The notes under the pieces: model-generated
The model's input: the letters and a program-made list of their open reading frames with translations, nothing else
Told to the model about the DNA's origin: nothing
Database searches by the model: none
In this document: positions 8,317 through 16,227 of the stretch, one piece after another
How the letters are laid out: each line of letters starts with the position of its first letter
Numbering within the stretch: position 1 is the stretch's first letter
Translations under genes and position numbers: made by a program
Source: Bacillus sp. ISL-37
GTDB taxonomy: Bacteria; Bacillota; Bacilli; Bacillales; Cytobacillaceae
Length of the DNA: 56,666 nt
Direction of reading: 5' to 3'
Assembly: GCF_018613315.1 (NCBI RefSeq)
Contig: NZ_JAGGQL010000025.1
Coordinates: 1 to 56,666, forward strand

Positions 8317-8721
8317 TTGGTGAGGGAAAGTCATTTTGGAGAAGGAAAGTTGCTCATCTGCCCTCTTCAAAACTTCATCGCTCAGTCCCAGAGATCCACC
8401 GATGACAAAAGCGATTTTACTTTTTCCGTACGTCGCTAGTTTATCGAGAGTGTCTGCAAGCTCTTCTGACGATTTGAGTTTCCCATTAATGGCTAATGCG
8501 ATGACATATGTATCTGGGCCAATTTTTGCGAGGATTCGCTCTCCTTCTTTTTGCTTGACCTGGACCATTTCAGTTTCGCTCAATTCCTCCGGTGCTTTTT
8601 CATCTGGTACTTCGATGACTTCCACTTTTGCATAGCTTCCGAGTCGTTTTAGGTACTCCTCAATCCCCTGTTTCAGGTATTTTTCTTTTAATTTTCCAAC
8701 CGTCACGATCGAGATATTCAC
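8242..8721 (-). CDS. rlmH: 23S rRNA (pseudouridine-1915-N3) methyltransferase RlmH
   Basis: SPOUT-class methyltransferase that methylates pseudouridine 1915 in helix 69 of 23S rRNA on assembled ribosomes, using SAM. The SAM-binding knot is seen in [11 protein letters not shown] and the conserved tail ends in INRGEPYHK. Starting at GTG 8721 gives 159 aa, exactly the family length; an upstream ATG at 8727 is possible. The 3' end is intact although it carries the island junction, as in staphylococcal orfX/rlmH where SCC elements integrate without breaking the gene. It overlaps the serine recombinase tail to tail by 75 bp. The upstream region is rich in DnaA-box-like motifs. Confidence 0.95.
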   Translation of the reverse strand: MNISIVTVGKLKEKYLKQGIEEYLKRLGSYAKVEVIEVPDEKAPEELSETEMVQVKQKEGERILAKIGPDTYVIALAINGKLKSSEELADTLDKLATYGKSKIAFVIGGSLGLSDEVLKRADEQLSFSKMTFPHQLMRLILVEQIYRAYRINRGEPYHK

Positions 8722-8821
8722 AGCCATCCCCACTTTACAAACAGATTACAAACAGTTTACAAACAAGATATCCACAATAGTTATCCACATATTCACATCA
8801 CTATCCACATTTAGTAGGCGA

Positions 8822-8983
8822 TCATTCGTTCGCCACAATATATACAGCAGGTTGTCCACAGTATCCACAGACAAACTCCGACTTATCAACAGACTCTAAC
8901 TTTGTTAATTGTGGTGCTACCTCAAACTCATCAACCGCTTCATCCAGCGCTAATTCAACATGTTCACCGCAGCAATACTTCAT
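8822..8983 (-). CDS. Small zinc-knuckle protein (CxxH/CxxC type)
   Basis: 53 aa, too short for usual ORF cut-offs. It begins MKYCCGEHVELALDEAVDEF and ends in SEFVCGYCGQPAVYIVANE. The paired motifs CCxxH near the N-terminus and CxxC near the C-terminus look like a split zinc site. I recognise it as the small CxxH/CxxC protein often found next to rlmH in Bacillaceae; its function is unknown. The start at 8983 is chosen because GAAGGG lies 9 nt upstream. An in-frame ATG at 8992 has no usable spacing. It lies between htrC and rlmH on their strand. Confidence 0.85.
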   Translation of the reverse strand: MKYCCGEHVELALDEAVDEFEVAPQLTKLESVDKSEFVCGYCGQPAVYIVANE

Positions 8984-9068
8984 AACACTCATCCCTTCAA
9001 CTTCATTTTATATAATTATCATTTGCTTAAATTCACTTTTAAATTTATCCACAATGACCATTTTAACA

Positions 9069-9098
9069 CAAAAAAACAGGAAGCATTTCGCCTCCTGT
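9069..9098 (-). terminator. Terminator of the walRKHIJ-htrC operon
   Basis: CAGGAGGCGAAATGCTTCCTG on the minus strand forms a stem followed by seven T residues. It lies just downstream of the htrC stop codon. Confidence 0.85.
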
Positions 9099-9113
9099 CA
9101 TTATCCACAACTC

Positions 9114-10349
9114 CTATAATGTTTCTCCGCCTAACTTCATTGTTGTTTCTTCCAGTTGGCCATTTCGATAATACTTGACCTGCATGTCATCGCCAACCTT
9201 CTTTTTATTGTAAAGGTGCTTGCGCAGATCAACAACATCCCGGATTTCCTCGCCATCCATTTCAACAATGACGTCATACTCCTTCAATCCTGCCTGGGCT
9301 GCAGGAGAATTGGGCTGTACGCCTCTAACTGCAACACCATAGGTAATTTCCTTCGGCAGCTTCAACGTGTTTTCCTGGTGGTAGGCTGAAATTTCATTTA
9401 CGGAAGCTAATTCTACACCCATGAATGGACGTTTTACTTCCCCAGTCTTCTCTAAGTCTTCAATAATTGGTGCAGCGTAATTAATGGGAATAGATAATCC
9501 AATTCCTTCGACAGCACTCTGGGCGATTTTCATTGAGTTAATTCCTATCACCTGGCCTTCAATATTGATCAAGGCCCCTCCGCTGTTGCCGGGGTTAATC
9601 GCTGCATCTGTCTGTAAAACTTCTGCCTGCCAATCGGGAGTTCCATCCTGATTGATATCGACTGGAATCGCACGTTCTAAACCAGAGATAATTCCCTGTG
9701 TAACAGAACCTGAAAAAGTAAGTCCGAGTGGATTACCAATCGCGATGACTGGCTCACCAGGCTTCAGCTTATCAGAGTTGCCAAATTCGGCTACGACTTT
9801 AATTTCGTCAGCTGGTACTTCCAACACGGCCAGATCAGTCCAGATATCACTTCCTAAAAGCCTGGCGGGAATTTTCGTGCCATCACTCAGGCTGACTTCA
9901 AGTTCGGAGGCTTCCGCCACGACATGATGGTTTGTGACTATATAGGCTTTGTCACCTTCCTTCTTATAAACTACGCCAGATCCTGTTCCGCCTGATTCCT
10001 GGGATTCGCCCCAGAAGCTTGTGCTCCCCTGGATATTCGTAATGCCGACTACTGCATCTCCAGCTTTGTCGACTGCGTCGGTAATTTGCGAGTATACATC
10101 AATCGATACATTCTTTTTAGTAGTTTTGCCTTCTCCACTTTCTTCAGAACGCTCTTCGTCAGTTGCCGCTGTTTGATTATGAGGTTCAATTTTGTATGGC
10201 AGCACATCCAAGTTAGCTAATATAGGAATCGAGAAGATCACCAATAATGCACCTATGATAGCGCCTGCCAGGCTAGCCCAGAAAAAGCCGCCTTTACTTC
10301 TGTTCTGCGGTTTATACCGGCTTTGATAATCCTGATCATAATAACCCAA
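9114..10349 (-). CDS. htrC: Membrane-anchored HtrA-type serine protease (YyxA/HtrC)
   Basis: 411 aa. The cytoplasmic N-terminus is Arg/Lys-rich, with one membrane anchor at about residues 25-45 (FFWASLAGAIIGALLVIFSI). The trypsin-like domain carries His in IVTNHHVVAEA, Asp in SDIWTDLAVLEV and Ser in INPGNSGGALINIEGQ. One PDZ domain at about 310-405 includes VRGVQPNSPAAQAGLKEYDV. It degrades misfolded extracytoplasmic proteins. It is the last gene of the walRKHIJ cluster, the position of yyxA/htrC in B. subtilis, though 185 bases and a terminator-like hairpin separate it from walJ, so it may also have its own promoter. Confidence 0.92.
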   Translation of the reverse strand: MGYYDQDYQSRYKPQNRSKGGFFWASLAGAIIGALLVIFSIPILANLDVLPYKIEPHNQTAATDEERSEESGEGKTTKKNVSIDVYSQITDAVDKAGDAVVGITNIQGSTSFWGESQESGGTGSGVVYKKEGDKAYIVTNHHVVAEASELEVSLSDGTKIPARLLGSDIWTDLAVLEVPADEIKVVAEFGNSDKLKPGEPVIAIGNPLGLTFSGSVTQGIISGLERAIPVDINQDGTPDWQAEVLQTDAAINPGNSGGALINIEGQVIGINSMKIAQSAVEGIGLSIPINYAAPIIEDLEKTGEVKRPFMGVELASVNEISAYHQENTLKLPKEITYGVAVRGVQPNSPAAQAGLKEYDVIVEMDGEEIRDVVDLRKHLYNKKKVGDDMQVKYYRNGQLEETTMKLGGETL

Positions 10350-10460
10350 TGTCCACCAATCCTTTCATTGACCAATAGATACGTTAGTTATTCTTATACA
10401 GATTATTATACTATCAGTAATGCTGATTTCTAAAACATAAGCCCCTCTTATCCTCGGGAA

Positions 10461-10507
10461 AATAAAAAGGAGCAAAAGCAATCAATCCAGATGCATTTAC
10501 TCCTTTT
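10461..10507 (-). terminator. Terminator-like hairpin after walJ
   Basis: AAAAGGAG pairs with CTCCTTTT across a long internal region. On the minus strand it is followed by TTTTATTTT. It may end part of the wal operon transcripts before htrC. Confidence 0.6.
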
Positions 10508-10534
10508 ACCTATAAATTTCATTCTATAAACAAG

Positions 10535-11329
10535 TTAAATTGCTGTCAAAGGTGTCGGAGTCTTAGGATCTGTATCTATCAAATCGAATTGTTCTCCTAC
10601 TAAGATGCCCCTTCCTTCGAGGGTCTGGCTAACTGACATCCTTGCAAGGTCCTTCATATTGTTATCCGTACTTAAGTGGGCTAGATAAATCCTTTTTGTA
10701 TTATCTCCAGCGACTTCGCTCATCGCGACTGCGGCATCCTCATTCGAGACATGACCGTAATCGCTCAGGATCCGGCGCTTGACGCTCCACGGATATCTCC
10801 CCATCCTCAGCATCTGGACATCATGGTTACTTTCGAACACATATGCATCAGCATTAGAGATGATCCCCTTCATCCTATCGCTGACATAGCCTGTGTCTGT
10901 GATGAGCACCAATTTTTTTCCGTCTTTATGGAAAACGTAGAACATCGGCTCAGCCGCGTCATGCGAGACACCGAAGGATTCGATGTCCAATCCGCCAAAA
11001 GTTTTAACGTTCTCCATGTCAAAGGAGAACTTCTGGTCAAGCGGGACTTCTCCAATCAATCCATCCATCGCTTTCCATGTCTTTTCATTCGCATAGATTG
11101 GCAGTTTGTATTTACGGGCAACGATTCCTATGCCTTTTATATGATCGCTATGTTCATGCGTCACTAATATTCCAGAGAGGTCTTTCATTTCCCGGCCAAT
11201 TTGCTTGAATAAAGCCTCCATTTGTTTGCCGCTTAATCCGGCATCCACCAAAAAGGACTGGCCCTCCGTCTCCACATAGATCGCATTTCCCGTACTCCCG
11301 CTGGCGAGAACACTAAAATGCAAACTCAT
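10535..11329 (-). CDS. walJ: WalJ/YycJ metallo-beta-lactamase-fold hydrolase
   Basis: 264 aa. It has a metallo-beta-lactamase fold with the metal ligands of the family: HEHSDH (about residues 57-62), Asp in [11 protein letters not shown], and the later His in LAHLSTDN. YycJ proteins are cytoplasmic nuclease-like hydrolases tied to WalRK signalling and, by phenotype in other species, to coordination of DNA replication with cell division. It begins 6 bp after walI ends and so is translationally close to it in the wal operon. Confidence 0.92.
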   Translation of the reverse strand: MSLHFSVLASGSTGNAIYVETEGQSFLVDAGLSGKQMEALFKQIGREMKDLSGILVTHEHSDHIKGIGIVARKYKLPIYANEKTWKAMDGLIGEVPLDQKFSFDMENVKTFGGLDIESFGVSHDAAEPMFYVFHKDGKKLVLITDTGYVSDRMKGIISNADAYVFESNHDVQMLRMGRYPWSVKRRILSDYGHVSNEDAAVAMSEVAGDNTKRIYLAHLSTDNNMKDLARMSVSQTLEGRGILVGEQFDLIDTDPKTPTPLTAI

Positions 11330-11335
11330 ATCTCT

Positions 11336-12130
11336 TCACTCCGTAGTTTTATTTTCTCCGTCAGACAACGGGATGACCCGACCTTCGAATGCATGTACAA
11401 AAAGGTTTTCCTTGCCATTGACTTCAATTCTCCACGTCGGTGTCACGACATGTGATGCAGTCAGTGAAACAAGAGTAGAATATCCTAATTCAAAATCGGT
11501 AATTTCACTCTTCGGCTTGAGCACACCTTTTTTATATAATGTTTCCAGCGCCCTTAATGGCGGCAGCAATTCTTCTGCATCCGAAAGTTCATCGATGATC
11601 TCCAAATACGTTTGCTTATACGAAGTCACTTCATTATCTTCGTTGAAGGAGAAAGTTAGTTTCGCATTGCTATTATAGTAGAACGTTTTACTATCATGCT
11701 CTTGATAATACGTAATGGTCCCTGTCTCATCATTTTTACTCCAGAACTTATACTGTTCACCAGCAAAAATGTTCGTTTTTATAAAATCAGACAGCTCCGC
11801 TGGCTGGAACTTGCTAGTTAATTTAATTGGCTTTTCCAGCTTGGCTTCAATAGATGTTCCGTCCCCGAGGCTGACTGTTTGTCCTTTGACTTTTGCCACT
11901 TCCTCAGTCGTGAATACTTTCGTTCTGACACTAAGATACTGCTCTTTCTTTTTTATATCAGGAAGTTCGCCATAGGTGATATCATCATTCCTCAGTTTTT
12001 CCTCAAGGGGTGCTTCCTTTGGAATTTCATACTGGGCCGCATCCCTTGTATTCATAAACTGGTACACGAGATATATATCCAGGACGAGGAAAGTGAGAAT
12101 AAAGATTGTCTTGATCCTACTCCAATCCAT
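11336..12130 (-). CDS. walI: WalI/YycI, membrane regulator of WalK
   Basis: 264 aa. One N-terminal membrane helix (residues 7-25, IKTIFILTFLVLDIYLVYQF) is followed by an extracytoplasmic domain with the YycI two-part fold. WalI and WalH sit in the membrane with the WalK kinase through their transmembrane helices and restrain it. It overlaps walH by 14 bp, so the two are translationally coupled and made together. Confidence 0.92.
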   Translation of the reverse strand: MDWSRIKTIFILTFLVLDIYLVYQFMNTRDAAQYEIPKEAPLEEKLRNDDITYGELPDIKKKEQYLSVRTKVFTTEEVAKVKGQTVSLGDGTSIEAKLEKPIKLTSKFQPAELSDFIKTNIFAGEQYKFWSKNDETGTITYYQEHDSKTFYYNSNAKLTFSFNEDNEVTSYKQTYLEIIDELSDAEELLPPLRALETLYKKGVLKPKSEITDFELGYSTLVSLTASHVVTPTWRIEVNGKENLFVHAFEGRVIPLSDGENKTTE

Positions 12131-13430
12131 TATTCAATTCCTCCTCCCATATCAGCTGCCGCCATTCCTGATCGTATAAATAAAACCAGCCTGGCTCCAG
12201 CAGGATTAATGAATCTTCTGGTCCCTGGGTCATATAGTAGCCTGGCATTAGGTTTTGCAGCAATTCCGACTTAAAGTCCTTCTTGCTTTGCAGGTAATCC
12301 AGCGCTTCATATCCAGACGGCAATGTCTTGGTGACGACATCTGGATTCAAAGGCAGCTCCAGGTGGAATCCAGGGCGTACATATCTGCTGATTTCCGATT
12401 GTCTCCACTGCTGATAGATCTCTGACATCCCTATCTGGTTGAACACAGGATATCCTTCCTTGCTGTAAAGACGGAAAAGAACGTTCTGGTTAAAATCATC
12501 TTTATAAACATAACGATAAGGTTCCGTCCAGCCACCATGGTTATTAACAAACTCGATACTCTTCTGGAGAACATTGTTGGTGCCGATGACTGAATCACCA
12601 CTCCTGACAGGATTCACATAGTTAATCATGTTTGTTTCCGTGTCAACGATCATTTTACTGGCATCATCCGTATATTCCTCAATTCCATCGACTATACTGC
12701 GCTGTACAAAGCTCGGGTCCGTGAACAATGCTTCCTTGAATTGTTCGGAATCAAGGGGATTCTGATAGTAAGTGTGCAGCACCATCTTCACTTTTTCAGT
12801 TGGCAGGTAAATCTTCTTGATATCGGAAACAGTGTGAAGGAAATATGGCGTCAGCCTTTTTGCAGATTCATAAAATTGATTTGTAAAATCATTAATATAG
12901 GAAGGACTGACATTGCTGACGTAGGCTTCCTGATTTTTCTGCGAATAGAAATAGACAATCCCTTCCTGCTTTTGCTGGGTCTCTGAATTAATGATAATCC
13001 GGTCGAAATCAAATTTAGGTATATCCTTTTCGTCGATATTCAGTACCCTTTTATAAAGTTCAATCGGTACCTCATCAGGGAAAATAATTTCGGTATTCTC
13101 TCCCTGAGCAATCTTCTCATTAAATTCGCTGATCCGACCAGGATACTTCTCCATATCAAAGTACTTCCATTTTGAAATAGCTCCGATTATGTCATCAATA
13201 TAGCCATTTCCTATAGAGCCAAACTGTTTACCATTCACATGGTAGATCACCTGGTGTGGCTTGACGATTTTCTTAATTTCCTTCTGTGTGGCTATGCTTA
13301 TATCTTCAAAAGTCTTTTGATTGTTTACAATTTCATAGTCCGGCTGATATGTCCAGATATTCCAGGTTAAAAAACCACTTAGAACAACGAGCACTGTTAA
13401 AATAACGGTTTTAATATTTTCATATGTCAT
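12117..13430 (-). CDS. walH: WalH/YycH, membrane regulator of WalK
   Basis: About 437 aa, starting MTYENIKTVILTVLVVLSG. An N-terminal membrane helix (about residues 6-27) is followed by a large extracytoplasmic domain of the YycH type. It forms a complex with WalI and WalK at the division site and modulates kinase activity. The ATG at 13430 overlaps the walK stop by 4 bp. The upstream in-frame codon at 13436 lies inside walK and is less likely. Confidence 0.92.
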   Translation of the reverse strand: MTYENIKTVILTVLVVLSGFLTWNIWTYQPDYEIVNNQKTFEDISIATQKEIKKIVKPHQVIYHVNGKQFGSIGNGYIDDIIGAISKWKYFDMEKYPGRISEFNEKIAQGENTEIIFPDEVPIELYKRVLNIDEKDIPKFDFDRIIINSETQQKQEGIVYFYSQKNQEAYVSNVSPSYINDFTNQFYESAKRLTPYFLHTVSDIKKIYLPTEKVKMVLHTYYQNPLDSEQFKEALFTDPSFVQRSIVDGIEEYTDDASKMIVDTETNMINYVNPVRSGDSVIGTNNVLQKSIEFVNNHGGWTEPYRYVYKDDFNQNVLFRLYSKEGYPVFNQIGMSEIYQQWRQSEISRYVRPGFHLELPLNPDVVTKTLPSGYEALDYLQSKKDFKSELLQNLMPGYYMTQGPEDSLILLEPGWFYLYDQEWRQLIWEEELNNGLE

Positions 13431-15250
13431 GACCAATCATCCTCTGCACTTCGGTCATAAGGAAGCGTAAATTGAACAGTCGTTCCTTTTCCTTCAACGC
13501 TTTCTGCCCAAATCCTTCCCCCGTGGGCATTAACCATTTCCTTGGCAATAGCCAGTCCAAGGCCTGTGCCGCCAAGCTTGCGAGTCCTGGCTTTATCGAC
13601 TCGATAGAACCGATCAAATATTTTATCAAGGTTATCTTTCGGGATGCCAACACCTTCATCAGAAATACTAGCAACAATCTTGTCATCCAGCTCTTTCACT
13701 CTGAACGTAATCGTTCCGCCTTCTGGCGAATACTTCATGGCGTTAGAAATGATATTATCGAGTACTTGCGTGATTTTATCTTCATCTATTTCTACGAAAA
13801 ACGCATCCATGGGGATTTCCCTTATGAAGGATACATTTTGTTCCTTCGTCATTTCGAACCGATCAATAATCCGGTTAAAAAAGACCGGGAAGTTGACCCA
13901 TTCCTTTGAGAGGCGATAATCTACACTATCCAGTTTCGAAAGCTGCAGTAAATCGTTGACAAGGCGAATCATCCGCTCCGTTTCACCTCTGGTAGTCTCA
14001 AGGAAGTTTGGAGCGATTTCCTCATCCCTCCATGCTCCTTCCGCTAACGCTTCAAGGTAGCTGCGCATCGTAGTCAGCGGAGTCCGTAACTCATGGGAAA
14101 CATTGGCAACGAATTCGCGTCTTTCCATATCGATTTTTTCTTGTTCAGTAATATCATACAGGACTGCAATCAATCCATTTACAAAGCCGCTTTCCTTCTG
14201 TATGACCGAAAAGTTTGCCCGAAGGATGAATGGCTTGCTTTTCGTACTGTAATCCAGGACAATCGAGTCTTTCTCCTGAAGCAAGTCATCAAAAGTATAA
14301 TTCTCATCTAGTCCAAGTACAGAAACTAACGGCCGCGACAGCACTGTTTCACGTGGAACACCGAGCATCTGTGCAGCTGGGTCATTTATGAGGATGATGC
14401 GTCCTTTCCGGTCAGTCGAAATGACACCGTCGGTCATATAGGAAATGACAGAGGAAAGCTTTCTTTTCTCTCCTTCAGTTGTTGCCTGTGCCTCTTGCAG
14501 CTTTTTCGTAAGATTGTTGAAAGTGATCGCAAGTTGGCCAATTTCATCGTAACCATACACTTTAACCTTTCTTGAAAAGTTGCCGCGCGTCATGGCCAGC
14601 GCCTGTTTACGCATATCCGATATCGGTCTCGTGATTGTCTGTGCCAGTAAGACTCCTAAAATGGCTGTAAAAATCAGGGCAATGGCTGTTCCAGTAGCCA
14701 GGATTTTATTGATATCATTCATCTGGTCAAAAATGTCATCAATCTTGGCAACAAGATAGACAGCGCCTATCGCTTCACTATTATGCATGATAGGTGTTGA
14801 CAGTACCCAGACCCTTTTCCCCGCTTTCAACTGGATGACGTCTTCATCTTCTTCAAAGATGATCGAACGCTTGATCTTGACGTCAGGAGTCCTCTGTCCC
14901 ACCATGCCTTGATTGCTAAGGCTTGATGTTCCAAGTATTTTAAAGCTGCTCCCATCAATTACACGAATTTCTGAAATATCAGAGGCCTTATTATAATCTC
15001 TTAAGATCTGCCTGATCGCTTCCTCTTTCGTGGGATCTTCTTTCCCGCGTTCTTTTACCAACTCTTCCTGGATATCATAAACCAGCAGGTCCACACGGGA
15101 TTTTACAGATTCCTGGTAATTCGTCATCAGGGTCGTCTCAAGTTTGCGGACAAAGTAAACTCCGATGATTTGCATGGCAACGAGAATAAGCAGGACGTAT
15201 ATAAGCACAAATTTAAGGTGTATCGAACGAAAAAAACCTACCTTTTTCAT
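13427..15250 (-). CDS. walK: WalK/YycG sensor histidine kinase
   Basis: 607 aa, the usual WalK length. Two membrane helices (about residues 12-32 and 183-205) enclose an extracytoplasmic sensor domain. They are followed by HAMP (about 205-257), PAS (about 262-365), a HisKA domain with the phospho-acceptor in NVSHELRTPLTTM (about residue 384), and a HATPase with N box DNIISNAMKYSPEGG, G1 DEGVGIP and G2 GGTGLGLAI. It phosphorylates WalR to control cell-wall hydrolase genes. The coding sequence contains a perfect parS site at 14345-14360. It starts 8 bp after walR. Confidence 0.97.
   Translation of the reverse strand: MKKVGFFRSIHLKFVLIYVLLILVAMQIIGVYFVRKLETTLMTNYQESVKSRVDLLVYDIQEELVKERGKEDPTKEEAIRQILRDYNKASDISEIRVIDGSSFKILGTSSLSNQGMVGQRTPDVKIKRSIIFEEDEDVIQLKAGKRVWVLSTPIMHNSEAIGAVYLVAKIDDIFDQMNDINKILATGTAIALIFTAILGVLLAQTITRPISDMRKQALAMTRGNFSRKVKVYGYDEIGQLAITFNNLTKKLQEAQATTEGEKRKLSSVISYMTDGVISTDRKGRIILINDPAAQMLGVPRETVLSRPLVSVLGLDENYTFDDLLQEKDSIVLDYSTKSKPFILRANFSVIQKESGFVNGLIAVLYDITEQEKIDMERREFVANVSHELRTPLTTMRSYLEALAEGAWRDEEIAPNFLETTRGETERMIRLVNDLLQLSKLDSVDYRLSKEWVNFPVFFNRIIDRFEMTKEQNVSFIREIPMDAFFVEIDEDKITQVLDNIISNAMKYSPEGGTITFRVKELDDKIVASISDEGVGIPKDNLDKIFDRFYRVDKARTRKLGGTGLGLAIAKEMVNAHGGRIWAESVEGKGTTVQFTLPYDRSAEDDWS
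14345..14360. other. parS site inside walK
   Basis: TGTTTCACGTGGAACA, whose reverse complement TGTTCCACGTGAAACA is the ParB/Spo0J recognition sequence of B. subtilis. It is a perfect 16-bp match, identical to the second site at 34736-34751 in spo0J. Confidence 0.9.
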
Positions 15251-15258
15251 TCCTGCCC

Positions 15259-15969
15259 TTACTCCTGCTCAGAGTTTCTTAAATAATAGCCTACTCCTCG
15301 TCTTGTCACGATCCACGTCGGATGGCTTGGGTTGTCCTCGATCTTTTCTCGCAAACGTCTTACAGTAACGTCTACTGTACGGACATCTCCATAATAGTCA
15401 TAGCCCCAAACTGTTTGCAGCAGATGCTCCCTTGTCATGACTTGTCCAATATGCTTGGCAAGGTAGTGAAGAAGCTCGAATTCACGATGCGTCAATTCGA
15501 TTGTTTCTCCTCTTTTGGAAACAACATAAGCGTCAGGGTGGATGGTCAATGAGCCAACAGCAATTTCATTTGATTCTTCTTGCTCATCTTCCTTGATCGC
15601 ATTCTGCTGATGGCGGCGTAGGTTTGCTTTTACCCTTGCAATCAATTCTCTTGTGCTGAATGGCTTCGTGACATAGTCATCTGCCCCAAGCTCAAGTCCA
15701 AGCACTTTATCAATTTCAGAATCTTTAGCAGTAAGCATGATAATCGGCATCTCGTATTTTTTGCGTACTTCACGGCAGACCTCCATGCCATCACGCATAG
15801 GCAGCATGATATCCAGCAGGATCAAATCAGGCTGGATTTCCTCCACCATTTCAACTGCCTGGTTTCCATCATATGCACAGTAAACATCGTAACCCTCTTT
15901 TTTCAAGTTGAACTGTAGAATATCTGCAATTGGCTTTTCATCGTCTACTACCAGGATTTTTTTCTCCAT
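15259..15969 (-). CDS. walR: WalR/YycF response regulator
   Basis: 236 aa, OmpR/PhoB family. The receiver domain at 1-120 has the acidic pair DD (9-10), the phosphorylated Asp53 in LILLDIMLP, and Lys in TKPF. The winged-helix DNA-binding domain is at about 135-232, with the recognition helix in [13 protein letters not shown]. It is the essential regulator of cell-wall turnover genes and binds direct repeats TGTWAH-N5-TGTWAH. It is the first gene of the wal operon. Confidence 0.97.
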   Translation of the reverse strand: MEKKILVVDDEKPIADILQFNLKKEGYDVYCAYDGNQAVEMVEEIQPDLILLDIMLPMRDGMEVCREVRKKYEMPIIMLTAKDSEIDKVLGLELGADDYVTKPFSTRELIARVKANLRRHQQNAIKEDEQEESNEIAVGSLTIHPDAYVVSKRGETIELTHREFELLHYLAKHIGQVMTREHLLQTVWGYDYYGDVRTVDVTVRRLREKIEDNPSHPTWIVTRRGVGYYLRNSEQE

Positions 15970-16184
15970 ACCAATTCTCCTTTTTCAAACCAAATTTATA
16001 ACCTTATATGAATAATTCTTATCTTTGTAAAAATGCTATCTTATCTATTTTACTTTAAAACAGAGAAAAACTGAATTTTTCTGTTATACAACTTCTATTC
16101 TTCTCTTCCCAATTGTACCAATCCTGCCCATAACAATAAAATAACTATGATTGCGAACTTTTATTTTAAAGGCAAATCTCTAAT

Positions 16185-16218
16185 GAAAAAAGTCTCTAGT
16201 TTGACTAGAGACTTTTTT
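16185..16218. terminator. Bidirectional-looking terminator of the M23 gene
   Basis: A perfect stem, AGTCTCTAG with CTAGAGACT, around a 5-nt loop, with A-rich and T-rich flanks on both sides. It lies between the M23 peptidase gene and the walR promoter region. Confidence 0.9.
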
Positions 16219-16227
16219 ATAAATGGA

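Larger units (their letters stand above)
8768..9109. promoter_or_regulatory. DnaA-box cluster upstream of rlmH
   Basis: Perfect TTATCCACA at 8781, 9045 and 9101, with one-mismatch versions at 8768, 8801, 8861 and 8883, and TTGTCCACA at 8852. All read in the same direction. From memory, B. subtilis has a DnaA-box cluster by yydA (rlmH) that helps titrate DnaA near oriC; this looks like its counterpart. Two of the boxes fall inside the small gene at 8822-8983. Confidence 0.6.
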
